From: Oscillospiraceae bacterium
GTDB taxonomy: Bacteria; Bacillota; Clostridia; Oscillospirales; Ruminococcaceae
Assembly: GCA_016295545.1 (NCBI GenBank)
Contig: JAEDLA010000078.1
Location: forward strand, 1-6,806
DNA length: 6,806 bases
Direction of reading: 5' to 3'
Made by a program: the position numbers and the translations under genes. The notes under the pieces were generated by a model that was given only the letters and a program-made list of their open reading frames with translations, was not told the DNA's origin and ran no database searches. Within the stretch, counting starts at the first letter, position 1. Every line of letters starts with the position of its first letter. Shown in pieces: positions 6,249-6,806 of this stretch.

Positions 6249-6353
6249 CTTTTTTGCTTATGATATTCGTATTATACAGTGTAGCAGGTACAATAATGTA
6301 ACGTCTGGCGTTGATATAACATTTCAACTCCGGGAATGCCGCATGATACATAT
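6249..6353. other. Spacer upstream of the ABC promoter, nothing recognised
   Basis: The first third is AT-rich; 6281-6350 is about 43% G+C, higher than the flanking spacer. No gene with a ribosome binding site is visible on either strand. It could be a decayed or repeated element together with the adjacent hairpin. Confidence 0.3.
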
Positions 6354-6393
6354 ACAGCCCATATCACACCTGCTTTGATGTGATATGGGCTGT
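6354..6393. terminator. Perfect 15-bp hairpin after the right-hand gene, terminator-like
   Basis: ACAGCCCATATCACA (6354-6368) and TGTGATATGGGCTGT (6379-6393) are exact complements around a 10-base loop, about 30 bases after the stop of the right-hand minus-strand gene. The leftward transcript continues ATATGTATC, a poor T-run. The rightward one continues TTGTC after the final T of the stem. It probably ends or stabilises the leftward transcript, but it is not a textbook terminator. Confidence 0.5.
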
Positions 6394-6422
6394 TTGTCAA
6401 AATACTTAGTGGATTAAGGAAT

Positions 6423-6806
6423 CTATTTCGATTCATCAGAAAATATTTTGTTAAAGTAATTAGCTTCCTCATGTACATAAGATTTTAACCTGTATTTACC
6501 GTCAAGATATTTGTCTGCGAGTTTCTTAATTGCTCTTTTACTTTCTTGCATTGTTTCATCCCAAGCATCAAATTCATGAATAGCAGTAGAAAGATCATTG
6601 ACTTTTTGCAGAATGCCATGCTTATATTTAAGTTCATAGGCTTCATAACAATATAGATATTCATAATAACAAGTTCCAAACCTCACATCAACATCTGTGA
6701 TTATACAATTACCTGTAAAGTCCAGAAACATTTTTTCTGAATAAATCGGTTCATTATATGCCCATATATTTTTTATTCCGTACAGCTTATTATCCTCAGC
6801 ATAATA
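6423..6806 (-). CDS. Hypothetical protein, C-terminal 127 residues (5' end outside window)
   Basis: The frame is open from the right edge to a TAG at 6423-6425. An internal Met codon at 6731 is unlikely to be the start, because the 25 codons upstream are open and read as protein (including LYGIKNIWAYNEPIYSEKM) and no good Shine-Dalgarno precedes it. I do not recognise the family. What can be seen: a Tyr-, Trp- and Phe-rich first third likely to be beta-strand, including VDVRFGTCYYEYLYCYEAYE, then a charged, mostly helical C-terminal part with KKLADKYLDGKYRLKSYVHEEANYF. There is no hydrophobic stretch long enough for a membrane segment, so the visible part is probably cytoplasmic. It is followed by a long hairpin and lies upstream of, and in the same direction as, the ABC operon, which has its own promoter. 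Confidence 0.7.
   Translation of the reverse strand, partial: YYAEDNKLYGIKNIWAYNEPIYSEKMFLDFTGNCIITDVDVRFGTCYYEYLYCYEAYELKYKHGILQKVNDLSTAIHEFDAWDETMQESKRAIKKLADKYLDGKYRLKSYVHEEANYFNKIFSDESK

Noticed and set aside
6271..6276. Second minus-strand TATAAT upstream of the ABC promoter
   Set aside because: The bases 17 bp upstream (ACATTA) are not a -35 box and there is no TGn extension; the promoter at 6220-6248 is far better.
6362..6385. TCACA...TGTGA in the right-hand hairpin as a regulator site
   Set aside because: CRP-type sites read TGTGA...TCACA; the half-sites here are in the opposite order and belong to a 15-bp RNA-type stem.
6272..6478. Minus-strand frames of 64-78 codons at the right end (6115-6351, 6272-6478, 6485-6679)
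   Set aside because: They overlap the ABC gene, the 15-bp hairpin or the right-hand coding sequence in other frames, and none has a Shine-Dalgarno sequence.
1..6806. CRISPR array, tRNA, rRNA, insertion sequence or integrase
   Set aside because: No regularly spaced repeats, cloverleaf, rRNA-like stretch, transposase motif or terminal inverted repeats were seen on either strand.

Overview
The window looks like a chromosomal segment of a low-GC Gram-positive bacterium, most likely a Ruminococcus-like member of the Clostridia. The evidence is AT-rich spacers, strong GGAGG ribosome binding sites, near-consensus sigma-A promoters with 17-bp spacers and TGn-extended -10 boxes, a DivIVA-like coiled-coil protein, and a heterodimeric ABC exporter of the Firmicutes/Thermotoga type. 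The genus is an inference; I cannot run a search. There is no sign of prophage, transposon, CRISPR, tRNA or rRNA.

Layout, left to right. (1) 1-468, minus: the N-terminal 156 residues of a DivIVA-like coiled-coil protein that runs off the left edge. It is preceded by a leader of about 265 nt and a clear promoter (740-768). (2) 841-1398, minus: a 185-residue protein of unknown function with its own promoter. A perfect 7-bp-arm palindrome covers the -35 box of that promoter. (3) 1651-2514, plus: uppP (bacA), the membrane undecaprenyl-diphosphate phosphatase, divergent from (2), with its own promoter and a strong terminator. (4) 2717-4456 and 4449-6188, minus: two overlapping genes for the half-subunits of a heterodimeric ABC exporter. 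They are transcribed leftward from a promoter at 6220-6248 that carries a direct repeat. They converge on uppP, and the hairpin at 2535-2570 can serve both directions. (5) 6423-6806, minus: the C-terminal 127 residues of an unrecognised protein cut by the right edge, followed by a perfect 15-bp hairpin.

Function. UppP recycles the lipid carrier of cell-wall synthesis and can give bacitracin tolerance. The exporter pair probably moves drugs, lipids or peptides out of the cell. Both act at the envelope, as DivIVA-like proteins do at the division site or pole, but each unit has its own promoter, so nothing shows they are co-regulated. The exporter pair shows the full asymmetric ATPase pattern: the first subunit has Asp in place of the catalytic Glu and Gln in place of the switch His, and the second has LSQGQ in place of LSGGQ.

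I found no convincing new multi-gene system. The points worth a second look are the two uncharacterised proteins, the operator-like repeats in two promoters, the structured leader before the DivIVA-like gene, and two unexplained intergenic patches (2571-2716 and 6249-6422).
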